The translations under genes and the position numbers were made by a program. A stretch of 45,864 nt of DNA from a virus. Under the pieces are notes generated by a model. That model was not told the origin of the DNA. It searched no databases and saw only the letters and a list, made by a program, of their open reading frames with translations. The stretch is from positions 1 through 45,864 of the IMG/VR virus record IMGVR_UViG_3300032294_001619. The stretch is one strand, 5' to 3'. This document shows, piece by piece, positions 15,982-23,625 of the stretch; positions within the stretch are counted from its first letter, which is position 1; each line of letters begins with the position of its first letter.

Positions 15982-16800
15982 ATGAGCAAAAAATATTTTT
16001 TCTTGGCAGGATTGCCTAGAAGTGGAAATACTTTGTTATCTTCTATATTGAATCAAAATCCAGACATTCAAGTGTCTGCAAATAGTTTGGTTTCTGAAAT
16101 GTTTTATTATGGAGTCTCTTTACAGTTCAATGAAGTATTTCAAAATTTTCCTGATTATAATTCTTTGGAGAGTTATTTGAGATCTATTTTTGATTCTTAT
16201 TATAAAAATTGGGATGCAAAATATATTATTGATAGGGGACCTTGGGGGACAGAAAATAATCTTAATGTTCTTGAAAATTTGTTTGGAGATAATATAAAAA
16301 TTATTTGTACAGTAAGAGACATAAATGAAATTCTAGCATCTTTTATAAAATTAAATCCAAAATGGATTGATGAAAAAATAAAAGATGAATATAATTCTGG
16401 TATGAGGCATAATAATTTTTATAAGTCTGATGTAGAAATAAAATGTGAAGTATTGATGAGTTCTACGGGACAAATTGATAAAAATTTATGTTCACTATCA
16501 AATCTACTTCAACCAGAAAATAAAAAATATTTACATTTAATTGAATATAATGATCTTGTTGAAAATCCTAAATATGTGATTGATGAACTATATGAATTTT
16601 TAGATATTCCATATCACTACCATCACTTTACGAGTATTAAAAAATTTGAAGCAAACGGCATTCAATATGATGATAATATTTACGAATGCGATTTGCACGA
16701 AGTAAGAAATGAAATTAAAAAAGTAAAATATGAAGTAAAGGATTATCTTCCAGAAAATGTAATTAAAAAATATAGCGGTATGGAATTTTGGAGAAATTGA
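15982..16800 (+). CDS. Sulfotransferase family protein A
   Basis: A 272-residue P-loop protein. The PAPS 5'-phosphosulfate loop is AGLPRSGNTLLSSIL at residues 9-23. The 3'-phosphate site is IICTVRDINEILASF, with R112 and S120. Both motifs fit PAPS-dependent sulfotransferases. It is a close paralogue of the 21862 product: shared blocks include YIIDR.xWGT, KCEVLM.S.GQI and the terminal DYLPENVIKKY. It follows glycine-rich gene 14938, and the paralogue follows glycine-rich gene 20803, so the enzyme occupies the same slot twice. The acceptor is unknown. It looks AT-rich compared with the adhesin. A promoter -35 overlaps its stop codon. Confidence 0.85.
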   Translation: MSKKYFFLAGLPRSGNTLLSSILNQNPDIQVSANSLVSEMFYYGVSLQFNEVFQNFPDYNSLESYLRSIFDSYYKNWDAKYIIDRGPWGTENNLNVLENLFGDNIKIICTVRDINEILASFIKLNPKWIDEKIKDEYNSGMRHNNFYKSDVEIKCEVLMSSTGQIDKNLCSLSNLLQPENKKYLHLIEYNDLVENPKYVIDELYEFLDIPYHYHHFTSIKKFEANGIQYDDNIYECDLHEVRNEIKKVKYEVKDYLPENVIKKYSGMEFWRN

Positions 16801-16825
16801 CATTCCCCACAACATCCTATATAAT
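16797..16825 (+). promoter_or_regulatory. Near-consensus sigma70 promoter, copy 1
   Basis: TTGACA at 16797-16802, a 17-nt spacer, and TATAAT at 16820-16825, with the -35 overlapping the sulfotransferase stop codon. This should be read by host RNA polymerase early in infection. The sequence is repeated at 17552-17580. Confidence 0.85.
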
Positions 16826-16858
16826 AAACCTGAATACATTATTCAAATATGGCACTTC
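16797..16858 (+). repeat. 62-bp direct repeat, copy 1
   Basis: Matches 17552-17613 with three differences. It spans the promoter, the 5' leader and the first codons (ATG GC) of the gene that follows. Copies are 755 bp apart and flank the 2OG oxygenase at 16952. Confidence 0.92.
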
Positions 16859-16920
16859 GGAAATTTATCAAAAAAGATAGTACTATAATTTTTTCTGAAG
16901 AACATTATACTCATCTATAA
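16849..16920 (+). CDS. 23-codon ORF behind promoter copy 1 (possible gene remnant)
   Basis: An ATG in the same place relative to the promoter as that of the 17604 gene opens a 23-codon frame, MALRKFIKKDSTIIFSEE..., ending TAA. Only the first two codons match the 17604 product. It may be the start left over from the duplication that created copy 1, or a real small early peptide. The frame is AT-rich and Lys-rich. Confidence 0.3.
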   Translation: MALRKFIKKDSTIIFSEEHYTHL

Positions 16921-16951
16921 GATAATATAATTGTCATTATTATAAATTTAT

Positions 16952-17548
16952 ATGAATTTTTTCAAAAAAGAAAAATTATCTGATGTGATTATTATTGATA
17001 ATTTTTTAAGTGAATCATATTTTAAAATCTTACAAGATATGGTTACATCTGAATTTTTTCCTTGGTCATTTACGAGAGAAATAACTAATACTAATATTGA
17101 CTCTAGATTAGGATCTTATGGATTTCAGTTTTTGTTAGGTGATTATGATAATTTCAGGAGATGTTCGGAAACTGATTTGACGATGGGGTGCCTTAAAACT
17201 ATAGGAGATTATTTAAATGCTAAAAGAGTATTTAAAGCAAGATATGATATGACACTTTACAATTCAGAAAAGTTTTTACATAAACCACATATTGATGGTG
17301 ATCATATACCAAACTATTTTTCTACAATACTTTATATGAATAATTCTGATGGAGATACCGTCATTTATAATGAAAAGTGTTATAAAATTGAAGAAATGGA
17401 TTATGATATGCAATATACAATTAAGAAAACAGTAACACCAAAAGAAAATCGTTTAGTTTTATTTGAGGGTAATGTTGTTCATACTGGGTACTCTCCTTCT
17501 AATAATAAAAACAGAATTCTTCTTAACGCAGTTTTTGACTTGGGGTAA
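16952..17548 (+). CDS. 2OG-Fe(II) oxygenase-like protein
   Basis: A 198-residue protein with the double-stranded beta-helix ligand set: H113-I-D115 (KPHIDGDH), H177 (VVHTGYS) and R188 (NNKNRILLNAVF). It begins with a VIIIDNFLS(E) strand-turn common in phage and bacterial P4H-like enzymes. It should hydroxylate an unknown target using iron, O2 and 2-oxoglutarate. It is bracketed by 62-bp direct repeats that carry promoters, so recombination between them would delete it cleanly. Codon use is AT-rich. The ATG at 16952 follows a very AT-rich leader without an obvious ribosome site. Confidence 0.82.
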   Translation: MNFFKKEKLSDVIIIDNFLSESYFKILQDMVTSEFFPWSFTREITNTNIDSRLGSYGFQFLLGDYDNFRRCSETDLTMGCLKTIGDYLNAKRVFKARYDMTLYNSEKFLHKPHIDGDHIPNYFSTILYMNNSDGDTVIYNEKCYKIEEMDYDMQYTIKKTVTPKENRLVLFEGNVVHTGYSPSNNKNRILLNAVFDLG

Positions 17549-17551
17549 AAT

Positions 17552-17580
17552 TTGACATTCCCCCCAACATCCTATATAAT
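17552..17580 (+). promoter_or_regulatory. Near-consensus sigma70 promoter, copy 2
   Basis: TTGACA at 17552-17557, a 17-nt spacer, and TATAAT at 17575-17580, 23 nt before the ATG at 17604. It probably drives the three-gene oxygenase operon 17604-19506. Confidence 0.88.
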
Positions 17581-17613
17581 AAACCTGAATACATTATTCA
17601 CATATGGCATTTC
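17552..17613 (+). repeat. 62-bp direct repeat, copy 2
   Basis: Partner of 16797-16858, with three mismatches. It includes the promoter and start codon of the 17604 gene, so this copy looks like the original. Confidence 0.92.
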
Positions 17614-18224
17614 AATCAATTTGGTATTTTAGCGACCTACCAGAAGACGTAGTAGATATTCTAGAACGAGACCTCTCAGAAAAGTTCGAAGAATCAATGG
17701 CAGACTCCCGACTTCACGGAGATGCCCTCAACAAAGATAAACGAAACTCACAAAATGCCTGGATTCCCACCACACATTGGGTTGGTGGATTCGTATGGCA
17801 CTATATTGAACGGGCAAACCGTGAGAACTTCCTATATGACCTTCATTGTATTGATGGAGAATCAATGCAGTTCACGAAGTATAGTGAAGGACAGTTCTAT
17901 GGTTGGCACAATGATGCAGGACTTGCAACTCAATACAAACCCGTAAGTGTTGGTAATCGTCAAGATGGTCTGGCACAAGACTTCGTGAATGAGAACATTG
18001 AACTTGTAAGGAAACTTTCATTCGTGGTTCAACTGAGTGACCCTGATGATTATGAGGGTGGTAACCTGCAACTGCTTGATGAGGCAGGGAATAGTTATAT
18101 TGCTCCTCGTAAGCGTGGTACTGTCATTCTGTTTGATTCCCGCACGATGCACCGTGTTCTTAAAGTCACAAAAGGAACCCGTAAGAGTTTGGTAGGTTGG
18201 ACAGTCGGCAAGCGTTGGAAGTGA
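17604..18224 (+). CDS. PKHD-type 2OG-Fe(II) oxygenase
   Basis: A 206-residue protein of the PKHD/PiuC-like hydroxylase family that is common in T4-like cyanophages. Ligands are H102-N-D104 (GWHNDAG), H183 (TMHRVLKV) and R193 (GTRKSLVGW). Between them lies the typical RKLSFVVQLSDP..YEGGNLQL strand pair and RGTVILFDS. The physiological substrate in phages is not established. It is the first gene of a tight operon with 18233 and 18952. Unlike the neighbouring modification enzymes, its codon use resembles core phage genes, so it is likely a long-standing resident. A near-consensus sigma70 promoter precedes it, suggesting early expression. Confidence 0.92.
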   Translation: MAFQSIWYFSDLPEDVVDILERDLSEKFEESMADSRLHGDALNKDKRNSQNAWIPTTHWVGGFVWHYIERANRENFLYDLHCIDGESMQFTKYSEGQFYGWHNDAGLATQYKPVSVGNRQDGLAQDFVNENIELVRKLSFVVQLSDPDDYEGGNLQLLDEAGNSYIAPRKRGTVILFDSRTMHRVLKVTKGTRKSLVGWTVGKRWK

Positions 18225-18232
18225 GGTAGATT

Positions 18233-18955
18233 ATGGCAGAACAAATGACAGAAATGCAGTTGATGTTCCAAGAACGTCAAAACACTGGAACTGCTTGGAC
18301 TCACAATGAATCCTTTGAGAAGAATGGATACTTGGTCATCAAGAATCTATGGGATGCAGAAGAACTCTATCATCCACTTCCAGAAGAGCGTGGGCAGATT
18401 AACTATTGGGGCAAACAGGTAGATCAGTTTAATCATACTCCAGTAGAGCAACAGGTTGAAGGTTCTCTTGCGCGTTACTGGCACCCACAGTATCGTCAGA
18501 TTCATACTGGTATTCGTCTCAAACTTGAAGAAGCACTGGGACGGAAACTTTATAATACTTATTATTATGATCGTTATTATTTTCCAGGACAGGAACTGAC
18601 TCGTCACGCAGACCGTGATGCTTGTGAGATTTCTGTAACGGTTCACATCAGCACCAATCTGGAAGGGAAGGATGCTGATTGGCCCATCTGGATTAAAACT
18701 CCTGATACTTATGCTGATAAAAAGAAGACACAAGTATTAGTTCCCGGTGAGAATCGTTCTGTGGTTCTTCAAGCAGGTGATGGTATGGTTTATAAAGGTT
18801 GTGAACGCCCACACTGGCGTGATGCAATGCCTGGTGCAAAGAAGAGTAAGAAACTGTTTGGTAAGAATACAGAACCTTATTATCACCAAATTTTCTTTCA
18901 TTATTGCTTGCAAGATGGGCAAAGGGCACACTGCGCTTGGGATAGGGCACGATGA
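18233..18955 (+). CDS. 2OG-type / cupin-fold oxygenase-like protein
   Basis: A 240-residue protein with a YFPGQEL.RH.DRD.CEISVTVHI block, where H125-A-D127 would bind iron, then a VLQAGDGMVYKGCERPHWRD block with H194 as the third ligand. The usual distal Arg is absent; Q219 in YYHQIFFHY sits near its place, so the cosubstrate site may differ. This oxygenase type is familiar from cyanophages. It lies 8 nt after the PKHD gene and its stop overlaps the start of 18952 (ATGA), giving a three-gene oxygenase operon. Confidence 0.75.
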   Translation: MAEQMTEMQLMFQERQNTGTAWTHNESFEKNGYLVIKNLWDAEELYHPLPEERGQINYWGKQVDQFNHTPVEQQVEGSLARYWHPQYRQIHTGIRLKLEEALGRKLYNTYYYDRYYFPGQELTRHADRDACEISVTVHISTNLEGKDADWPIWIKTPDTYADKKKTQVLVPGENRSVVLQAGDGMVYKGCERPHWRDAMPGAKKSKKLFGKNTEPYYHQIFFHYCLQDGQRAHCAWDRAR

Positions 18956-19506
18956 AAACCCCACTTTTTGAATATCCTTCTTATCAATACCAGATTGATG
19001 ATTGGGATTTTAAAAAGAAGGGACTTCTCAATCGCATCAACTCCCAAAAGTTTGTAAGAACCACACTACAAACTTTTGAAACTGACAGGCAAACAAACAA
19101 GAAGTCATATCTACATTACTTTCAAGACCTCATCAAACCTCAACTGTTTGAGTTTTGTCAGGAAGCACAGGTCACTTGTAGTATGACTGATTGTTGGTCT
19201 GTGAGATATAAACAAGGAGACCACCAGACGATTCACAACCATCGCAGTTGGGGATTCTCTGGTGTTCTTTATGTGGAGTTTGATTCAAAACATCATACTC
19301 CCACTTGTTTTGTTGCGCCGTGGCAAGATCCCAGAAATGACACAACAACATTGTCATATCCACAAGATGTCAAAGAGGGAACATTACTTATTGTTCCCTC
19401 TTATACACTACATTTTGTCCATCCTAATCAATCAAGAAAGCAAAGAACTATTATTGCTTTTGATTTGCTACCCAAACTTCCAGATCATCAAGCAATAAAT
19501 ATTTGA
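18952..19506 (+). CDS. 2OG-Fe(II) oxygenase-like protein (TIGR02466-like)
   Basis: A 184-residue protein. Residues 80-110 (CWSVRYKQGDHQTIHNHRSWGFSGVLYVEF) resemble the HxH...SGV.Y(V/L) block of TIGR02466 putative 2OG oxygenases, here H95-N-H97 in place of HxD. EGTLLIVPSYTLHFVHPN supplies H154, with H157 nearby, and R165 in KQRTIIAFD would bind 2OG. It is translationally coupled to 18233 by ATGA. The minus-strand gene at 30678 has the same layout (HYH...SG.YY, FPS..KH, R). Target unknown. Confidence 0.72.
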   Translation: MKTPLFEYPSYQYQIDDWDFKKKGLLNRINSQKFVRTTLQTFETDRQTNKKSYLHYFQDLIKPQLFEFCQEAQVTCSMTDCWSVRYKQGDHQTIHNHRSWGFSGVLYVEFDSKHHTPTCFVAPWQDPRNDTTTLSYPQDVKEGTLLIVPSYTLHFVHPNQSRKQRTIIAFDLLPKLPDHQAINI

Positions 19507-19510
19507 AAAA

Positions 19511-19765
19511 ATGCCAAAATATCATATTCAACATACACAAGAGTTTGAAGGTGTCTCTAATGTGATTTTTTATCAAGGAGATAATCACTGGACAACTGTT
19601 CATGAGCACCGAAAGATCTATAATAAGAAGGCAGATGCCACCAAAGAACTTTATGATTTTGGTGGCACTGTTGTGAAAGATGTTGAGTATAATCCCAATG
19701 CAGTTGATGGTGACGGTGATGGGATTGTACAGGAAGGAACTGAGTTTGAGAGACCAGTAGAATAA
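19511..19765 (+). CDS. Small protein of the YHIxxTQ...YDFGGTVV family
   Basis: An 84-residue protein: YHIQHTQEFEGVSNVIFYQGDNHWTT..., then a Lys-rich K.ADATKELYDFGGTVV core and an extra acidic tail with a DGDGDGIVQE loop that looks like a calcium-binding (dockerin/EF-hand-like) sequence. A shorter homologue lies just downstream at 19789. It starts 4 nt after the oxygenase operon and ends at a late promoter. Function unknown. Confidence 0.72.
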   Translation: MPKYHIQHTQEFEGVSNVIFYQGDNHWTTVHEHRKIYNKKADATKELYDFGGTVVKDVEYNPNAVDGDGDGIVQEGTEFERPVE

Positions 19766-19768
19766 ATA
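19762..19768 (+). promoter_or_regulatory. Late promoter (ATAAATA)
   Basis: AATAAATAG overlaps the 19511 stop codon and lies 20 nt before the ATG at 19789. Confidence 0.73.
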
Positions 19769-19788
19769 GTTGAAAATCTACTTTTAAG

Positions 19789-19962
19789 ATGGCAAACTAT
19801 CATATTGCTAAGACCCAGAACATTCAGGGAACTGAGAAGACCATTTATTTTCAGGGTGATTATAAGTGGTCAACAAACTATGATGACCGTAAGAAATATA
19901 CAAATAAATCAGTAGCAACCTCTGAGATCTATGATTTCGGAGGTACTGTTGTAACTGAATAA
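19789..19962 (+). CDS. Short paralogue of the 19511 protein (57 residues)
   Basis: A 57-residue frame, MANYHIAKTQNIQGTEKTI, then YFQGDYKWSTNYDDRKKYTN and ATSEIYDFGGTVV. It aligns along its whole length with the N-terminal 57 residues of the 19511 product and lacks the DGDGDG tail. It has its own late promoter 20 nt upstream and a second late promoter overlapping its stop. Short but well supported by homology and by promoter spacing. Confidence 0.78.
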   Translation: MANYHIAKTQNIQGTEKTIYFQGDYKWSTNYDDRKKYTNKSVATSEIYDFGGTVVTE

Positions 19963-19965
19963 ATA
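19959..19965 (+). promoter_or_regulatory. Late promoter (ATAAATA)
   Basis: GAATAAATAAC overlaps the 19789 stop and is 20 nt before the ATG at 19986. Confidence 0.75.
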
Positions 19966-19985
19966 ACTGAAAAGTATAACTCAAA

Positions 19986-20801
19986 ATGTCTGAAATAAGA
20001 GTTAATAATATTAAAAATGAGGCAGGAACTGGTGCTCCTACGTTTCCAAATGGAGCAACAGTTCTTGGCACACTCACTGGTACTGCTACCACTGCACAGG
20101 GACTGACTGGTTCTCCTAGTATTACGGTTACAAACGTATCAGCACAAGACGTTCAAGTTGGTGGTGCTCTGACTGTAACTGGTAATCTGACAGTCAACGG
20201 AACTCAGACGATTATTAATACAACTAACTTAGAAATCACAGATCCATTAGTAGGTATTGGATCTGGAAATACCACAGATGCACAAGCAAATGGTGATGGT
20301 ATTCAGATTTATGGGGCAACTAATAAGACCTTCACATATAATGATACTAAAAAGGCATTTGAAGCAAATATTCCAATCGCTACAAATGAGAATAGATTTA
20401 TTACTGGTGCAGAAAAGACTGTATTGATTTCTGGAAATACTGCATCATTAACATATAACTCTTCAAGTGCTAATGTTGCTATCTGTACAAATGCAACTGG
20501 TAACATTACGTTAAATGTTGTTGGCATTCCAACTTCAAGTGATTTTGATAATCACGCTATCACATTTACTGTGATTGCAACTTCAACGAGTGGTGTTGCA
20601 AGAACTTGTACTGCTGTTAATCTGAATGGTGTTCCAGAAACAATCAAATGGGCAGGTGGTTCTCTTGCAAACGCTGTTTCTGGTCTAACAACAACTGCTG
20701 GTTATACAATCTACGGATTTACTGGAATCAATACTGTTGGTTCTGCAAGTACAACTGCAAACTATGAAGTCTTTGGTGTAGCAAGCGGAGGATTCTTCTG
20801 A
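19986..20801 (+). CDS. Fibre-like protein, cassette 3
   Basis: A 271-residue fibre protein. The N-terminal plug SEIRVNNIKNEAGTGAPTF is shared with cassettes 2 and 5. A short shaft follows (VTGNLTVNGTQTIINTTNLEITDPLVGIGSGNTTD), then a C-terminal domain from about 135: TVLISGNTASLTYN, NVAICTNATGNITLNVVG, SSDFDNHAITFTV, YGFTGINTVGSAS.T..NY. The cassette-5 protein at 28657 has the same C-terminal domain, so both shaft and tip-proximal parts are paralogous. The glycine-rich gene starts 1 nt after the stop codon. Confidence 0.85.
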   Translation: MSEIRVNNIKNEAGTGAPTFPNGATVLGTLTGTATTAQGLTGSPSITVTNVSAQDVQVGGALTVTGNLTVNGTQTIINTTNLEITDPLVGIGSGNTTDAQANGDGIQIYGATNKTFTYNDTKKAFEANIPIATNENRFITGAEKTVLISGNTASLTYNSSSANVAICTNATGNITLNVVGIPTSSDFDNHAITFTVIATSTSGVARTCTAVNLNGVPETIKWAGGSLANAVSGLTTTAGYTIYGFTGINTVGSASTTANYEVFGVASGGFF

Positions 20802-20802
20802 T

Positions 20803-21825
20803 ATGGCACCTATTATAAGCAGACTTTCTTCTCTTGGTGGAGGAGGAACTGGTGGGTTTAGTTTTGGAAAAAGAAAAGTTCCTCTTGCTGCTGTCGGTGG
20901 TGTTAAAGCAAGTGGAGGTACTATAATTCCAAGTGCCGAATCTGGAAATGGATATACTTATCACGTATTTTTATACCCAAATGCAGATAATCTTATAGTA
21001 AACACTGCCACTACTGCGGATGTTTTGATTGTTGCTGGTGGTGGTGCTGGTGGTGGACATTTTTATGCAGGTGGTGGAGGAGCAGGTGGTGTTGTCTATG
21101 GACCCAATGTTCCACTTTCTGCCGCTTCACACACCATTTCTGTTGGTAAAGGTGGAGATAAGGCACCAGGCGCACAAGGTGGTTCTGGAAGTAATTCTTT
21201 AATTTCTGGTCCTATAATAGGAACAATCACCGCAGTAGGTGGTGGAGCAGGAGGTCCAGTAGCTGCATTACCTGGTGGTTCTGGTGGTGGAAGTGGTCAA
21301 TATTCAAATACAACTACACCAGCGGCACCTCAACCAGTTCCTGGATTATTTACTGCTTATGGAAATTCTTCGATTGAAAGAGTTGGATATGGTAATGGTG
21401 GTGGTGGTGCTGGTGCAACTAATCTTGTTGCTCCTGCACCAACACGAGGAGGACACGGTGGTGCTGGACAACCATTCCCTGGATTCCCATCAACCATACT
21501 TGCTCCTGCGATACCTGCACCAATAAGACCACGATGGTCTCCTACTGTAGGACCAACAGGATATTTTGGCGGTGGCGGCGGCGGAGCAAATTATTATACT
21601 ACTACAGTTCGACCTTTAGGTGGTGTTGGTGGTGGCGGACAAGGTGGTGGTGGTATAAATCAAGGTCCAGTTGGTGAGTATGATAACGGAGATCCTGGTG
21701 TTAATTTCACCGGTGGTGGAGGAGGTGGTGCAAATTATGTTACTAGTACTACTAATCCACTCAACCCAACTCCTGGTGCTGGTGGAGATGGTGGACACGG
21801 TATTGTGATTGTCAGATATCAATAA
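20803..21825 (+). CDS. Glycine-rich adhesin-like protein 3
   Basis: A 340-residue protein starting MAPIISRLSSLGGGG, like the cassette-5 protein (MAPIVTSLASI). The polyglycine part opens with DVLIVAGGGAGGG, has a GGGGAGGVVYGPN loop, repeated GG(S/A)GGG runs and aromatic/proline loops between (PIRPRWSPTVGP), and ends GGHGIVIVRYQ. Proline-rich loops between glycine runs are where T-even gp38 adhesins vary for receptor specificity, so these loops are the best candidates for host recognition. Analogy only. It is followed by sulfotransferase B. Confidence 0.8.
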   Translation: MAPIISRLSSLGGGGTGGFSFGKRKVPLAAVGGVKASGGTIIPSAESGNGYTYHVFLYPNADNLIVNTATTADVLIVAGGGAGGGHFYAGGGGAGGVVYGPNVPLSAASHTISVGKGGDKAPGAQGGSGSNSLISGPIIGTITAVGGGAGGPVAALPGGSGGGSGQYSNTTTPAAPQPVPGLFTAYGNSSIERVGYGNGGGGAGATNLVAPAPTRGGHGGAGQPFPGFPSTILAPAIPAPIRPRWSPTVGPTGYFGGGGGGANYYTTTVRPLGGVGGGGQGGGGINQGPVGEYDNGDPGVNFTGGGGGGANYVTSTTNPLNPTPGAGGDGGHGIVIVRYQ

Positions 21826-21861
21826 ATTGGTGTATAATAAATGTAAGTAAAGTATTTTATT

Positions 21862-22665
21862 ATGATCTTTGGTGGAAAAAAATATTATTTTCTTTCTGGA
21901 TTACCTAGATCTGGAAATACTTTACTTGGATCTATTCTCAACCAAAATAAAAACATATGTGTAACTGCTAATAGTCCAGTTGCAGATGTTTTTTATGAGA
22001 TAGAAAATTTAAAAAACAATGATCCAAAATTTGTAAACTTTCCAGATACAAAATCAATAGATAATATAAGTAAAAAAATATTCTGTAATTATTATCGTGA
22101 CTGGAAGTTTAAGTATATTATCGATAGGTCTTGTTGGGGAACTCCTGATAATTTAGAACTACTTAAAAAGTATTGTCCTAATGAAATAAAAGTAGTTGTA
22201 TTAATTAGAGATTTAAACGAGATATTAGCATCTTTCCTTTATTGGTCTGAAAATAATAAAGGTAATTTTTTAGAAGAATTCAATACAACTGAAAAAAAGT
22301 GTGAAGTTTTAATGGACAGCAACGGACAGATTATGAAATCTTTACACTCTTTATATAATTTAAATAAAAGCGAAAATAAAAGACACGCACTTTTCGTAAA
22401 GTATGAAGATCTTGTTTCTGATACTGAAAATAAGATAAATGAAATTTATAAGTTTTTAGGAATAAAAAAATATCATCATCAACTAGAAAATATTTCTAAT
22501 TTTAAATCCAATGAAATTGAATATAATGATATTGTTTTTGGACGTAATTTACACCGAGTAAAAAGTAAAATAAAAAAAACCGAATATAACTATCAAGATT
22601 ATGTTCCAAAATCAATCATTGAAAAGTATAAAAATTATAACTCATTGTATCTTTCATTAAAATGA
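21862..22665 (+). CDS. Sulfotransferase family protein B
   Basis: A 267-residue paralogue of 15982. The 5'-phosphosulfate loop is SGLPRSGNTLLGSIL (12-26) and the 3'-phosphate site VVVLIRDLNEILASF contains R116. It shares VTANSPVADV, YIIDR.CWGT, KCEVLMDSNGQI, KYEDLVSDT and the terminal DYVPKSIIEKY with its partner, so the two arose by duplication or from a common donor. Its last 4 nt overlap the Asp/Asn-hydroxylase-like gene at 22662 (ATGA). AT-rich. A TATAAT lies at 21833, 24 nt upstream. Confidence 0.86.
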   Translation: MIFGGKKYYFLSGLPRSGNTLLGSILNQNKNICVTANSPVADVFYEIENLKNNDPKFVNFPDTKSIDNISKKIFCNYYRDWKFKYIIDRSCWGTPDNLELLKKYCPNEIKVVVLIRDLNEILASFLYWSENNKGNFLEEFNTTEKKCEVLMDSNGQIMKSLHSLYNLNKSENKRHALFVKYEDLVSDTENKINEIYKFLGIKKYHHQLENISNFKSNEIEYNDIVFGRNLHRVKSKIKKTEYNYQDYVPKSIIEKYKNYNSLYLSLK

Positions 22666-23189
22666 ACTTTAACTATCAGTTTGTTGGAAAATTAAATTTC
22701 TTTCAGAGAATAAAAATAATCAGAAAGGTTAAAAAAATTTCAAAGTTAGAGTGGGGAGAATTTGATTTTAGACAAAAAACATTTGAAGCTCATAAGTTTA
22801 CTCAAACTGTTCCTGTTATCTTTGATAAAAATTTTCAAAGTACAAAAACAAAATGGTATGATTTATTTCAAGAAGAACTAAAAGATATTGAAAATATCTG
22901 TGTGAGACACTATGGGCAAGGAAAAATTGTTCGTGTTATTTTGACAAAACTGTATTCGCAAAAATCAATACCACCACATATAGATTCTGGTCATTTACTC
23001 GAAGGAATTCGAAGAATACATATTCCGTTAATATCAAATAAAAAAGTTTTATTTGTAGTTGATGATGAAGTTAAAAATATGAAAGTTGGTGAAATGTGGG
23101 AAATTAATAATACAAATAAAATACACTCTGTAAATAACAACAGTGATATTGATAGGGTGCATTTTATAGTTGATTTTATAAATACCTAA
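22662..23189 (+). CDS. Aspartyl/asparaginyl beta-hydroxylase-like 2OG oxygenase
   Basis: A 175-residue protein with the layout of the Asp/Asn beta-hydroxylase family. H106-I-D108 lies in PPHIDSGH, followed by RRIHIPLISNKKVLF (the family's R.H.PL.TN block), VGEMWEINN, H155 in IHSVNNNS and R165 in DRVHFIVDF. The family hydroxylates Asp, Asn or related residues in proteins, and in bacteria also other targets. It is coupled to sulfotransferase B by ATGA. That pairing mirrors oxygenase plus sulfotransferase at 10580-11939, and suggests hydroxylation and sulfation act on one target. A perfect late promoter overlaps its end. Confidence 0.85.
   Translation: MNFNYQFVGKLNFFQRIKIIRKVKKISKLEWGEFDFRQKTFEAHKFTQTVPVIFDKNFQSTKTKWYDLFQEELKDIENICVRHYGQGKIVRVILTKLYSQKSIPPHIDSGHLLEGIRRIHIPLISNKKVLFVVDDEVKNMKVGEMWEINNTNKIHSVNNNSDIDRVHFIVDFINT
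23177..23184 (+). promoter_or_regulatory. Late promoter (TATAAATA)
   Basis: A full 8-bp match to the T4 late consensus, overlapping the end of the 22662 gene and 14 nt before the ATG at 23199. Confidence 0.75.
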
Positions 23190-23198
23190 AAACCTCCA

Positions 23199-23600
23199 AT
23201 GGCATACATCGGAAGACCACAACAAACTGGTCCATACATCAAACTTGATGATATCTCAGATCAGTTTAATGGAACTAAAACTACTTTTAATCTGACACTT
23301 GGTGGTCAACCATACTTCACATCAAATCCTTATACCTTACTTTTATCACTTGATGGTGTCATTCAGGAACCAATCGTTTCTTATGTCATCAATGAGAATC
23401 AAATCACCTTTGCTGCTGCTCCATCTTCAACAGGAAGATTTTATTGCATTGTGTTTGGAACCACTCTAAACACTACTGCTATGACTAGTCTCACAATCGG
23501 CACAAGAACAACTGCCGCAACATTACCATTAAATGGTGAGAATCTTGGTGTTTTGAAAAGAGATGGCACCAAAGGATTCGTCGCTTTTAATGTGGCATAA
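23199..23600 (+). CDS. Small structural protein (DGVxQxP module)
   Basis: A 133-residue beta protein starting MAYIGRPQQTGPYIKLDDISDQF. Its core LLSLDGV(I)QEP..SYVI....ITFAAAPSSTGRFYCIVFG is the same unit that appears in the larger 27376 product (VTIDGVTQYP....YSIYGSVLSFTEAPESG). The C-terminal half is a Thr-rich strand region. A degraded partial second copy of this gene lies at 32540-32645 behind the halogenase gene. Probably a fibre-connecting virion protein. Confidence 0.8.
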   Translation: MAYIGRPQQTGPYIKLDDISDQFNGTKTTFNLTLGGQPYFTSNPYTLLLSLDGVIQEPIVSYVINENQITFAAAPSSTGRFYCIVFGTTLNTTAMTSLTIGTRTTAATLPLNGENLGVLKRDGTKGFVAFNVA

Positions 23601-23603
23601 ATA
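23597..23603 (+). promoter_or_regulatory. Late promoter (ATAAATA)
   Basis: CATAAATAATC overlaps the 23199 stop and is 22 nt upstream of the ATG at 23626. Confidence 0.75.
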
Positions 23604-23625
23604 ATCAAAAGACTATTCAGACATA

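Noticed and set aside
18347-18950. Minus-strand ORFs opposite the 18233 oxygenase
   Set aside because: Shadows of a gene with clear motifs and coupling; no supporting start context.
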